Source: Cylindrotheca closterium (taxonomy: Eukaryota; Bacillariophyta; Bacillariophyceae; Bacillariales; Bacillariaceae). Taken from it: a stretch of DNA of 64,000 nt. Within the stretch, counting starts at the first letter, position 1. The number at the start of each line of letters is the position of its first letter. The translations under genes were made by a program, and so were the position numbers. Below, in pieces: positions 55,742-64,000 of this stretch. Where the stretch lies: the NCBI GenBank assembly GCA_933822405.4, contig CAKOGP040001781.1:140800-204799 (forward strand), read 5' to 3'. Below the pieces are notes generated by a model that worked only from the letters and a program-made list of their open reading frames with translations, was not told the origin of the DNA and made no database searches.

Positions 55742-56725
55742 ATGTCACAGCCCTCTTCCATCAATATCCTCTTGCTCATCTTGCTTTTGGGACACTCCAG
55801 TATCAAGGCCAGCGCATGGATTCCAGCATCGTCACAAAGGGCAACGCGTCAACAAGCTACTGGCATACAAAGCAGATGGATTGGTTCCTTTAGCCATAAA
55901 TCTAAATGCTTCCAAGAACTTGGCCCTTTGTTTGCTTCTACATCTGAAGAGACTGAAGATGCTCTAGCTTCCGTACTGTCTAAACTACGAGTTTCTGAAA
56001 TCAAGCAAGAACTGGAAGCCTTGAAGGTAGATTATACCGACTGTTTTGACAAGGAAAGCATGGTAGCCCGGCTGTTGGAAGCGCGGAATAAGAAGGATGA
56101 AAATGTTGGTGACGCTAAAGAGCCATCCTCTTCCTCACCAGCATCTTCTTCTGCCGATGCTCCTTCCTCTGAGGGTTCAAATGGCACTAAATTGGATGAG
56201 GAAGCCGAGCTGGAAAAAATTCGATCCATGAGAGTGAAGGAATTGCGAGAAGAGTTGGGGCGTCGACGCATTCCACGGGCTGGATTGTTTGACAAGGAAG
56301 ACTTGGTCCAAGCGCTGTGGAAGGCCAAGCAACTTGATGCAGTCTTTTCAGCGACGGGCAATATCTTGCCTGGATGTGTAGCCGACTTGAGTGAAGATGA
56401 TGTCGAAAAAGAACTGCAGCACACTGCTACTCCACTGTTACTGGATGTATATGCCACTTGGTGCGGACCATGTCAAATGATCGCACCTTTACTTGAGCAA
56501 GCTGCCCAAGAGTCCTTCAGTGGTGGTAGCGACGGCGACGTATCAAAACCACTGGTTCGGGTTGCCAAAATGGATAGCGATGCCAACCCACAAATGGCTT
56601 CCAAGCTCAAGGTGGCTGGATTGCCAACCTTGGTCTTATTCCAGCATGGGGAAGAAATAGATCGACTCGAGGGAGCCCCCATGAAAGATCAGTTGGTTGA
56701 CTGGGTCACTCGCAAACTGCAATAG
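55742..56725 (+). CDS. Plastid thioredoxin-domain protein with two SAP-like motifs
   Basis: 327 codons from ATG 55742, which gives an ideal ER signal peptide (INILLLILLLGHSSI) ending KASAWIPAS, an ASAW variant of the diatom plastid ASAF context. Earlier in-frame ATGs (55649, 55658) would bury that signal. Two tandem SAP-like helix pairs follow: LRVSEIKQELEALKVDYTDC and MRVKELREELGRRRIPRAG, each ending FDKE...L...W/L-A-K. The thioredoxin domain (about residues 220-326) has TPLLLDVYATWCGPCQMIAP with active-site WCGPC near residue 240, AKMDSDANPQMASKLKVAGL with cis-Pro LPTLVLF, and a typical C-terminal helix. Probably disulfide reduction in the plastid. The SAP-Trx fusion is unusual for me to see, but gene and active site look intact. 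Confidence 0.85.
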   Translation: MSQPSSINILLLILLLGHSSIKASAWIPASSQRATRQQATGIQSRWIGSFSHKSKCFQELGPLFASTSEETEDALASVLSKLRVSEIKQELEALKVDYTDCFDKESMVARLLEARNKKDENVGDAKEPSSSSPASSSADAPSSEGSNGTKLDEEAELEKIRSMRVKELREELGRRRIPRAGLFDKEDLVQALWKAKQLDAVFSATGNILPGCVADLSEDDVEKELQHTATPLLLDVYATWCGPCQMIAPLLEQAAQESFSGGSDGDVSKPLVRVAKMDSDANPQMASKLKVAGLPTLVLFQHGEEIDRLEGAPMKDQLVDWVTRKLQ

Positions 56726-57192
56726 AAGTGACAACACGTATAGACATCATTGGACGCCAAGCGTGCTTTTTAAGATTTCCTTCCTTCAGCTAGCCGTTGA
56801 CTGATCAGAGGGCATCGGAGATTGGAATTCTCAGCTGCATTTGTCTTGCCTTTGGCGTCTTCCGATGCATCAATAGAAAAGGAGGACAAGCCAAACAGTC
56901 ATATAGAAACGCTTTTTCACATATATATCAATGGAAAGATTATGTTGTTGCGACTATGACTCGTTTATCACTATGTAGTATGTTTTCTCCAGTCCAATTT
57001 CAAATTCGGGGGAACACCACTGTGCCAACTTTTTGCTCATAGAACTGCCACGTACTAGCTAGTATAGAACACAACTTCCACTCTATGCCGGGGAGTTGAA
57101 AGCGAACCGATCTCAGAATTCAGTCATTCGGAGTAAGTTTTTGGCCTAGAAATGTGTCAAATACAGAAGTAGAAACGATTTTTCGGAGCAAC
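56726..57192. other. Intergenic
   Basis: 467 bp between tandem plus-strand genes. No ORF with support, no motif I would defend. Confidence 0.6.
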
Positions 57193-57948
57193 ATGTTACG
57201 CCCTTCGGAATTTTATGAATGTGCCGTCATCAAACGGGTCATCGCACACACAAAACCCACAATCTTAAAAGCAAAAAGCATGAATTCCACTAACGACCAT
57301 CAAAGCCCCAACAGCCACACAGCACAAACGGAGATGAACAATAATGGTACAAAGAAGCAAAGAGTTAGATTCAACGAAGGGGTCCTGCAGCGATCGGTTC
57401 CAAGCCTGCGGGACTACAGTCAAGAAGAGATTGAACAATACTGGTTAAGCGAAAAAGAGATGACCAAGACTTTGGACCGCATCGCCAAAGTTGCGCAACG
57501 AATGGAATCTGGCAAGAAACCCCGTCATGGATCGTCCTACAGAGGCTTAGAGAATGCAACTGTGGAAGGTGAAACCGAATACTTCTACAACGTTCAAGAC
57601 GTTGTGGAATCAGTTCTATGTGAGCAAGAGCAACAATATAATAAAAATTTCAGCGACGAAGACCTCATCGCAGAAGCATCAAAATTGTACAGCGACGTTA
57701 CACTAGCGGTAGCATTGAGAAGGGCAAAGTCTGATGCCCGAGAGGCCAAGAAAGCTTATCGTCAAATGGAGGACATTCTTTCCTACAACCCATCATCATG
57801 TGCTGAGGAAGGATCATCATCATCCTTCTGCTGCACCGACGATGATCTTGTGCCCATCCTCAAGACTGGAAAGGACGTTTTTCTACCAAAAGAAGCCCAC
57901 TTGGAGCCATCCAAATTCCAACCGAAGAGAGCATTCTCGTGTTCTTGA
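57193..57948 (+). CDS. Diatom 'RGLE'-type conserved protein, short form
   Basis: 251-aa protein from ATG 57193 (MLRPSEF); ATG 57280 is the alternative. Ordered motifs of the same family as the 32.7-kb gene: KKQRVRFNEGVLQRSVPSL, DYSQEEIEQYWLSEKEM, SYRGLENATVEGE, then helices SVLCEQEQQY and LYSDVTLAVALRRAKSDA. No low-complexity His/Gln tract, unlike the larger relative. C-terminus rich in Ser and ends KRAFSCS. No signal peptide or TM; likely cytosolic or nuclear. Function unknown. Confidence 0.8.
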   Translation: MLRPSEFYECAVIKRVIAHTKPTILKAKSMNSTNDHQSPNSHTAQTEMNNNGTKKQRVRFNEGVLQRSVPSLRDYSQEEIEQYWLSEKEMTKTLDRIAKVAQRMESGKKPRHGSSYRGLENATVEGETEYFYNVQDVVESVLCEQEQQYNKNFSDEDLIAEASKLYSDVTLAVALRRAKSDAREAKKAYRQMEDILSYNPSSCAEEGSSSSFCCTDDDLVPILKTGKDVFLPKEAHLEPSKFQPKRAFSCS

Positions 57949-58778
57949 GGAAACAAGACCAAGCAAGAAGAAGGTGGCCACAATCGCCACTGTTGCTCGT
58001 TCGATCATAGAAACATAGAAAGAATACAGCTGAGTTCATCGCAAAGGACCAGAATAAATTAGAATGAAAATATCGCGTTCCCAACTTCCCGGAAGTTTAA
58101 AACCTCAACTGCCTTTCAAGGGGGAAATAAAATGCCGGACGATACTTAGCGGTTTGCATTTTGACAGATGCTATTAGGGACTCGGCAGGCAGTCCAGCCA
58201 GTCACGTTTGGAGACAATAAATTGAAAATGAAAATGGAATGAACAACAACAAAATCATGCATATCTCGTTCATGATAGATACGATTTAGGAGAGGCAATT
58301 TAACAACACATTATTAGGTTGAAAGTGATCTACTCAAGGACTACACTGATCCATAGTCCAGCCAAACACTAGATTTTCAATGGCCCGCAGTGCCACCATC
58401 AAGAAAACAACAAGAACAAAGCCTAGTAAAAGCTGTGGTACTAAGGACGATCAGATAGGTCCATATTCAGGACTTAAATTAAGAATAAGAAGAGCAGATT
58501 ACAAATAGATTGGAACATATCTAGCTAGCGGGGATACTACGCTTGCATTGTATGCATTGTATTCGATCAACAAAGCAGTGGAGTAAACAATTTTTTGAGG
58601 ACCATCGCTAAAATTGGCAAAAACGGTATGTCCTCCTTCCGCCATAAAGAGACCTCTGCCATGGTTTTTATTTCTTCCCGAACCGCCGAGGTATTTTGGC
58701 AAATCACTACCCAAGTACAAGGCCCATCTTCTACGTCCACTGCGTATCCAGGACTCAGTGTGCAATAATCTGCATGCA
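57949..58778. other. Intergenic
   Basis: 830 bp. The small ORFs here, on both strands, are shadows; AT-rich stretches only. Probably the 5' region of the transporter gene. Confidence 0.5.
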
Positions 58779-60340
58779 ATGAAGTATGATATGATCCACA
58801 GAATTACGGAATCTTTCGAAGGACTGAGCAGCACAGTGCAATTTTCGGTACTGGCATGTGGAGTTTTCTTCTTTTTTGGAATACACAATCTGCTGCAGGA
58901 GGCAATTATGAGTATTGATGGGTTTACTTTTGGGGTGATGCTCGGTGCGTACTCTTGGGAGATATATAGGTGCTTGTAGCAGTGTTGCTATCCTCGCCGT
59001 CCTGTCTTGTCTCGTGTTTGGTATCATCCTTCAGGTCTCTGATGTGTTTTCGTCATTTTTTCTGGTTTCGAAGGGTTCTTGGAAGTCTTGGGGTGAGTAT
59101 TACCGAATTCTGTGTTATCCGTGTTCTTTGGAAATCTTCAATCATCTCATATTGCTGCTTCATTGTGTATCTTTCGCTACGTCCCTCGAACCCACATATT
59201 CCATACGATACACAAACGATTGATAGTGTGACGATATGTTCCTTCCTGGAACGGACTTTTGTGGCAAAGGAGAAGGGAAGGGTAGCCCCACTTTCAGCAT
59301 ACCCTCTACTCACTGGATGCTTGATGGTTTCATCATCATTTTCAAATCTGGCTCTCAATTACATCAATTTTCCTACAAAGGTATGTTTCTAAAGATAACG
59401 AAAAATGAAACGACAAACGCTTCTCGGTGGCTTATTCCAGTTGATTCATTTGGCGGCTCTAATTGTTTCCTCCTTGTTGTTGATCCATATTCAAACCAAT
59501 TCTCTCACTGTCTCCTTGTATCCCCGTCGGATCTTCAAACAACACTCTCGCCAATTTACTATATCTTCTGATCTTGAATTTCATCCCTTATAAACAAAGG
59601 TGGTCTTCCGAAGTTGTAAACTGATCCCAACTATGGTCGTCGCTTCCATTTTGCACAAAAAAGTCTTTACCACTGTTGAATATATTTTTGCCGTTTGCGT
59701 TTCAATGGGGCTGGTTCTTTTTGCGGCTGCCGATTGGCAAGTGACGCCTACCTTCCATCCGATCGGTTTGGCCATGGTTTCCCTGAGTGTTTGTGGTGAC
59801 GCTATCTTGCCAAACGCTCAAGAGAAACTATTTCAGAATGGATCATCACGATTGGAGGTAACCTTTTACACCAACATCTTTACGTTGATGGCCATGACTG
59901 TCACTACGTTGATCTCGGGCGACTTGATAGGAATGATTGTATTTGCAATGACCAATCGAACCCTTTGCATTTATATTGGCATCTACACCTTCATTGCTTA
60001 CGTTGCCATCTCCGTTCACATGACTGTGGTGAAGAAGTACGGTGGCGTGGCAGCCGTTCTGGTAGCTACCGGGCGGAAAGGAATGACCCTTATTCTATCC
60101 TTTATCTTATTTCCCAAAGCCTTCTCGTGGCTTTATGTGGCGGGTGGAGTATTGGTCTTGGGCGGTTTGCTATTGAACAGTCTATGGAAAATGGAAGTGA
60201 AGAAAGCGAAAACGGTTTCTTCGCCATCGAATGCACTTCAAAGTCCAGTCCACAGCTCTGCAGACCGAGATATCGAGCACAATAATAGTTTCGAGCAAAA
60301 AGGCAGAAAGCCGAGTTTCGATCATGTCCATAGGCAATAG
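58779..60340 (+). CDS. SLC35B-type nucleotide-sugar/PAPS transporter with a 19-nt micro-exon
   Basis: Four exons: 58779-58944, 59074-59092 (19 nt), 59227-59380, 59600-60340; 359 codons in frame. Introns begin GTGCGT, GTGAGT and GTATGT and end AG. The joined protein has 9-10 TMs and SLC35B (UAA/EamA-like) hallmarks: QFSVLACGVFFFFGIHNLLQ, LQEAIMSIDGFTFG, ERTFVAKEKGRVAPLSAYPL, NLALNYINFPTKVVFRSCKL, IPTM, VATGRKGMTLILSFI. The micro-exon supplies the FLEVL segment between G and GVTICS, restoring TM2. Relatives move UDP-sugars or PAPS into the Golgi or ER lumen; substrate not assigned. Alternative start ATG 58791. Confidence 0.85.
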
Positions 60341-60703
60341 GAAAAGTATTGGCATGAAGTTGAAACACTAAATAAGTATAGAACAATGTACCATATCAGA
60401 ATACTCGTATTCCATAGTCGGCGTTGCAATTTTCAAGAACAAGACAAAGCAACCGACAAGACAAATTCAATGCGCACTGGTTGTATTGATGAATTATTGA
60501 ATCGGATGAGTATAGCCATGAATTGTACAACTATCCCCAGTGGAGGGAAAGCTGCGGAGATCAATGGCTGCAGAATGATCGCAAATGATAATTAGAAGCT
60601 GGTGTCATATGAACACGATACATCTACCATTGAAATAAAAGTAGCATGTACTGTACAGAGTCATGCATAAATAATTATGCTCGTATCCTATCCCGCTCTT
60701 CAT
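60341..60703. other. Convergent intergenic
   Basis: 363 bp between convergent 3' ends; nothing seen. Confidence 0.6.
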
Positions 60704-61393
60704 TTACTCTGTCTTTTTCTTTTTCTTATCGTTTTCTCCCTTTTCCAATCGCGTCAATAGCGACAAGACAGACTTCTGAAGGCCAACTTCATCGAAAAAG
60801 CCTTCCTCATCAAAGAACTGGCCAACACTCCATTTTGCTTCTACCATTGGCTTTTTCTCTGGTTCCTCTTGGTACTCCAAAATGAGAGTGTAGAATTCTG
60901 AGAATCGAGGAAACTGAGTACGGACGCGGATCTTTTCCTTCTGAAGCAGACTGGGCTTCTTATCTCCACGCTTCTTGGTAGCCTCGCTGATGGGCTTGGT
61001 CAAAAGTATGGAATCCTTATCGATAAAGGTGGTGATCAACTGCATGATTCCACTCAAAAAGAAGTAGCAACAGCAACAGACGCCCAGGATGGGACGGGAA
61101 TCCGGAAATGGAACAGGAGCAAATTGAGCCACCATGGCAAACAAACAGGCAGCCGTCATCAAAGAAAGCTTGATGTTGTCGAGTCTGTGATCTTCTTCCA
61201 AGCGTTCCATAATGGCAGCTGCGACAGTCTCATCTAGAATTTGCTTCATCTTGATCATATCACCAAGATCGACTTGCAGCAATTCGAGTTCGACGTCTTC
61301 CACGGATTCATCATCGTCGTCCTCTAGTTCGTCATTTTCAGAGGATGGAACAGCCGCGGCTTTTGGTTGTTGTTGCTGCTTCTTTTTTGCCAT
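60704..61393 (-). CDS. SPCS2: Signal peptidase complex subunit 2 (SPCS2/SPC25)
   Basis: 229-aa protein from ATG 61393. N-terminal Gln/acidic linker, then the subunit 2 fold: DMIKMKQILDETVAAAIMER, EEDHRLDNIKLSLMTAACLF (first TM), QFAPVPFPDSRPILGVCCCC (loop and second TM), then a soluble C-terminal part with FSEFYTLILEYQEE and WSVGQFFDEEGFFDEVGL. The DHRLxD motif and PFPxSRP loop are characteristic. SPCS2 is an ER membrane accessory subunit of signal peptidase. C-terminal Lys run (NDKKKKKTE) resembles an ER retrieval signal. Length is normal for the family. Confidence 0.9.
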   Translation of the reverse strand: MAKKKQQQQPKAAAVPSSENDELEDDDDESVEDVELELLQVDLGDMIKMKQILDETVAAAIMERLEEDHRLDNIKLSLMTAACLFAMVAQFAPVPFPDSRPILGVCCCCYFFLSGIMQLITTFIDKDSILLTKPISEATKKRGDKKPSLLQKEKIRVRTQFPRFSEFYTLILEYQEEPEKKPMVEAKWSVGQFFDEEGFFDEVGLQKSVLSLLTRLEKGENDKKKKKTE

Positions 61394-62236
61394 GGTTGGA
61401 AAGGATTTGCTTCAGTTTTAGTAAGTGGAGATATCAAAGAGAGTGATGAAGGTGGCTTCGTTGTCTCACTTGCTACAGTGTTGATATACTCAGGCTTGTT
61501 GACAGCAGCAATGCACTGTTGATGGTGGTGATAGCTGAGATGATGCGTGGGACGACGGTCAAACGTGATGCACTGAAAATCAAAACGTGGAAGGAGGCTT
61601 TGTTCGCGAGGGAGGGGAGATAGAACGGGGGACACAAGAAGAGCAGGATCAGATTCTCCCTCCACATCCTCAATGTATCGTACCAGGTACATTCCGCGAA
61701 TGGTACAAACTACAGCATAATAAAAAGAGGGAACAAAAGCACTCTAGTATATTCAAACAACATATCGCTATCACATCCCAAACAGAGCTGCCAAGCAAAC
61801 CCGAAGCAAGCTCTGGAAGTATTGCCGAAAGTTGTCTCACCTTGGTTTCCCGGTAGCTCGGTAGCTCAAGCATGCTAGGTACTGCATTGAGGACACTTGA
61901 AAAGGTTCTGGTAGGTATCGTACGAGTATGATGCGATTGGCTGTTCGAAAGGTCTATTTAGAAATTTAAAGGTGCTTAAGCGAGAATTTGAACCGCGTTT
62001 TCATCGTGCCCAAAGCTCATTTGGCTCCTGTTCCAACCGAACCCCCATAATTGAAAACCATGTAACTTGACACAACGAGAACTTTTTACGACGCTATTAA
62101 TATATGCGGGAGAGAGAACATACCTGCTTCAATACGGTACAAATTGTGTCAGCTTTTTTTTAAGTCATCAGTTTCACAATTCCTCATCATCATAGATCAA
62201 GAAAACCAACAAACAACCTATTTTCCACGAATCTGG
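61394..62236. other. Divergent intergenic
   Basis: 843 bp between divergent SPCS2 and class C receptor genes. GTACCAGGTAC at 61679-61689; GTACGAGTATG at 61919-61929; otherwise no ORF with support. Should contain both promoters. Confidence 0.55.
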
Positions 62237-64000
62237 ATGGCAATGGCAACAAAACCTGCGTTATATGGTCTCACCTGTAGTGTGAGAGCTTGCTTGGTCC
62301 TGTTGATTTCGGTTCTCCTCGTCAGTCCCTTCGACTACAAAACAGATCATGGATTTGTGCTGTTGGGAGTTCAAGCCTTTGCAATGAAAACGATATCTGT
62401 TACCCGTGGTATCATTGAGCCAGATAACTTCTTCACAGGGGAGGATCTCTTGCTTCAACAGAGTAAAGAGCTCCCAGGATGCGAGTACGATGGAGGGCAA
62501 ATTCTGTTGAGTCATCCCTCGTCACTGGCTCCCGAAAATCGACAGTATGGTACCGCAAACCTGATGTTAGAAGCAGCTGGAATCACAATCGATCGAATCA
62601 ACAACGAAAGATGCGGTGTTAAAGTAGATGGGAAAAGCTATGCTTTGCGGCTGAAAACTTACTCTGACGATTCGGACAAGAACAAGACGGCGGCTGTGAC
62701 TCGAGCAATCGTCAATGAAAGTGATTTCATGTTGGCGGGGTACACTTCGGGACTAGCTGCCTTTCAGACGCCTGTGGCAGAAGACAACAAGAAACTCGTC
62801 ATCACCGCCGGATCATCTAGTACTAGTGTTCATTCTGGCAAAAAGTATGCGTTTGGAATGCTACCCCCTGCTAGCGCCTACTTCGGCAACGCTTACCGAG
62901 CTATGGCTCAGTTGGGAGCCAGAACCATCGGTTTTCTTTATGATGACGATTTTACCTCATGCAAACCAGAATTCGCCGAAGCATATGGATTTGAAGTAAT
63001 CTACACTTTTGCAATTGGAGAAAACAAATCCTACGATGTTTTTGATGAAGCAGCATACAACGTTTCTCGGCTCAACCCTGACTCGATGGTGACTTGCTCA
63101 CGCCTTACTCCTGAACATTGGGTCAACGCGATGAGAAAACACAACTGGAATCCTAAAGCACAAGTGACTTTTGGAAACGTTCCGCTGGAGGAGGCAGTAG
63201 GGACAGATGCCCAGCACATGATGACAGTTTCCTCGTGGGTCGACACATTGCCGCACATACCTGATGCTGTCACTGGTTGGACGCCAAAAGAGTTTGCAAT
63301 TGAATTTGAGACGGCAGCTCACAGGCCTCCCGACTACCGTCAAGTGGCACAGAGTGCAGCAATCAGTGTTTTGGTCCAAGCCATTGAATCCGCTGGATCC
63401 ATCCATGATGCCGATAAAGTGGTGGAGCACTTGCAGAATAAAACATTCGATACTGTCTATGCCAAGGTATCCTTTGACGAAAACGGACAAAATGATGCAA
63501 CCGGACTGCTTCTACAGTATGATATAGACAACGTTGCACAGGTGGCCTTGCCAGAGTCGCTAAACCGTGATTTTGAGATTGTTTATCCTATGCCTTCCTG
63601 GAAGAAACGCGATTGTACACTACTTTCAGACTGTCTCCGAAACAATGGGGATTGCATGGATGACGGTACTTGTTCATGCCCCTCTGGTCTCATTCAATTT
63701 GGAAACGGCGAGACCGCATCGTGCAAAGAACTTCCATCAGAAGATATGACTTACATTGGATCCAAGTTCTTGTATGTTGGGTACAGCTATGTGGTTGTTC
63801 AGTGTATCACATCAGCGATATTTGGCGCATGGGCCATTTGGAATCGAAACAGCGAGGCAGTACGGGCCAGTCAACCCATGTTCTTGCATCTAATCAGCTT
63901 TGGATGTTTCATTCTTGCATTATCAATCATTCCGATGACCTTTCAGGGCGGCTACCGATACTACCGAGATCCAGACACTTTGGAGCCCACACACATATTC
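62237..64000 (+). CDS. Class C (GABA-B-like) receptor, 3' end outside window
   Basis: Frame open from ATG 62237 to the right edge (588 codons, no stop), so partial. N-terminal hydrophobic signal (ACLVLLISVLLVSPF). A periplasmic-binding/ANF-type ligand domain spans about residues 95-445 (GTANLMLEAAGITIDRIN, LAGYTSGLAAFQTPVAED, KLVITAGSSSTS, AMAQLGARTIGFLYDD). A Cys-rich EGF-like module CTLLSDC...CMDDGTCSC follows near residue 460-485. TM1 (KFLYVGYSYVVVQCITSA) and TM2 (PMFLHLISFGCFILALS) of a 7TM class C bundle start around residue 510, with the R-A-S-Q-P-x-F-L motif of GABA-B-type receptors. Ligand unknown; several N-x-S/T sites. ATG 62243 is an alternative start. Confidence 0.85.
   Translation, partial: MAMATKPALYGLTCSVRACLVLLISVLLVSPFDYKTDHGFVLLGVQAFAMKTISVTRGIIEPDNFFTGEDLLLQQSKELPGCEYDGGQILLSHPSSLAPENRQYGTANLMLEAAGITIDRINNERCGVKVDGKSYALRLKTYSDDSDKNKTAAVTRAIVNESDFMLAGYTSGLAAFQTPVAEDNKKLVITAGSSSTSVHSGKKYAFGMLPPASAYFGNAYRAMAQLGARTIGFLYDDDFTSCKPEFAEAYGFEVIYTFAIGENKSYDVFDEAAYNVSRLNPDSMVTCSRLTPEHWVNAMRKHNWNPKAQVTFGNVPLEEAVGTDAQHMMTVSSWVDTLPHIPDAVTGWTPKEFAIEFETAAHRPPDYRQVAQSAAISVLVQAIESAGSIHDADKVVEHLQNKTFDTVYAKVSFDENGQNDATGLLLQYDIDNVAQVALPESLNRDFEIVYPMPSWKKRDCTLLSDCLRNNGDCMDDGTCSCPSGLIQFGNGETASCKELPSEDMTYIGSKFLYVGYSYVVVQCITSAIFGAWAIWNRNSEAVRASQPMFLHLISFGCFILALSIIPMTFQGGYRYYRDPDTLEPTHIF

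Noticed and set aside
58499..58888. Minus-strand ORFs over the transporter's first exon
   Set aside because: Antisense shadows; the plus-strand exon joins in frame with three others to a recognisable SLC35B protein.
1..64000. CRISPR array, prokaryotic operons or rRNA genes
   Set aside because: No regularly spaced direct repeats with unique spacers, no rRNA signatures, and the genes have spliceosomal introns.

Overview
The window looks like nuclear DNA of a diatom, probably a pennate one. Five genes carry the diatom-expanded 'GRG' domain (DUF6824). Two plastid-type presequences have an ASAF/ASAW-like cleavage context, one of them on a CP12-like protein. There is a silaffin-like secreted K/G-repeat protein, and introns are short GT-AG introns (about 45-220 bp). 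The species cannot be named from sequence alone. One 10-N assembly gap lies at 29504-29513.

Layout: 0-7 kb holds two DUF6824 genes, a TspO-like membrane protein and an IQ-motif protein whose 3' end has been tandemly duplicated and has decayed. 8.6-16.3 kb is a decayed tyrosine-recombinase (DIRS-superfamily-like) retrotransposon with a gag-like region, reverse transcriptase/RNase H and a recombinase; I count about eight frame lesions or stops. 16.9-19.4 kb has a divergent DUF6824 gene with C-terminal repeats and a two-exon MORN gene. 19.4-27.4 kb is a gene desert with a 171-bp satellite, a Ty3/gypsy integrase relic, a perfect 44-bp palindrome and a dispersed repeat family.

27.5-36 kb holds a second MORN gene with the same splice position, a secreted MGH1/GH63-like glycosidase, an 'RGLE'-type diatom protein and a plastid CP12-like protein with two AWD_VEE-like cores. 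36.9-64 kb is gene-dense: an MFS transporter, an LRR protein, a PEX3-like peroxin, a 694-aa orphan, a tandem pair of two-exon CRAL-TRIO-like/DUF6824 genes, a second TspO-like gene, a silaffin-like protein, a repeat-rich membrane protein, a plastid thioredoxin, a second RGLE protein, an SLC35B-type transporter with a 19-nt micro-exon, SPCS2, and the first 588 codons of a class C (GABA-B-like) receptor running off the right edge.

The genes do not form an operon-like pathway. Linked themes are the clustered DUF6824 family, paired paralogues (MORN, TspO-like, RGLE, CRAL-TRIO/DUF6824), the secretory route (SPCS2, SLC35B, glycosidase, silaffin-like protein) and transposon activity. Spliced models for six genes give reading frames divisible by three, which supports the proposed introns.
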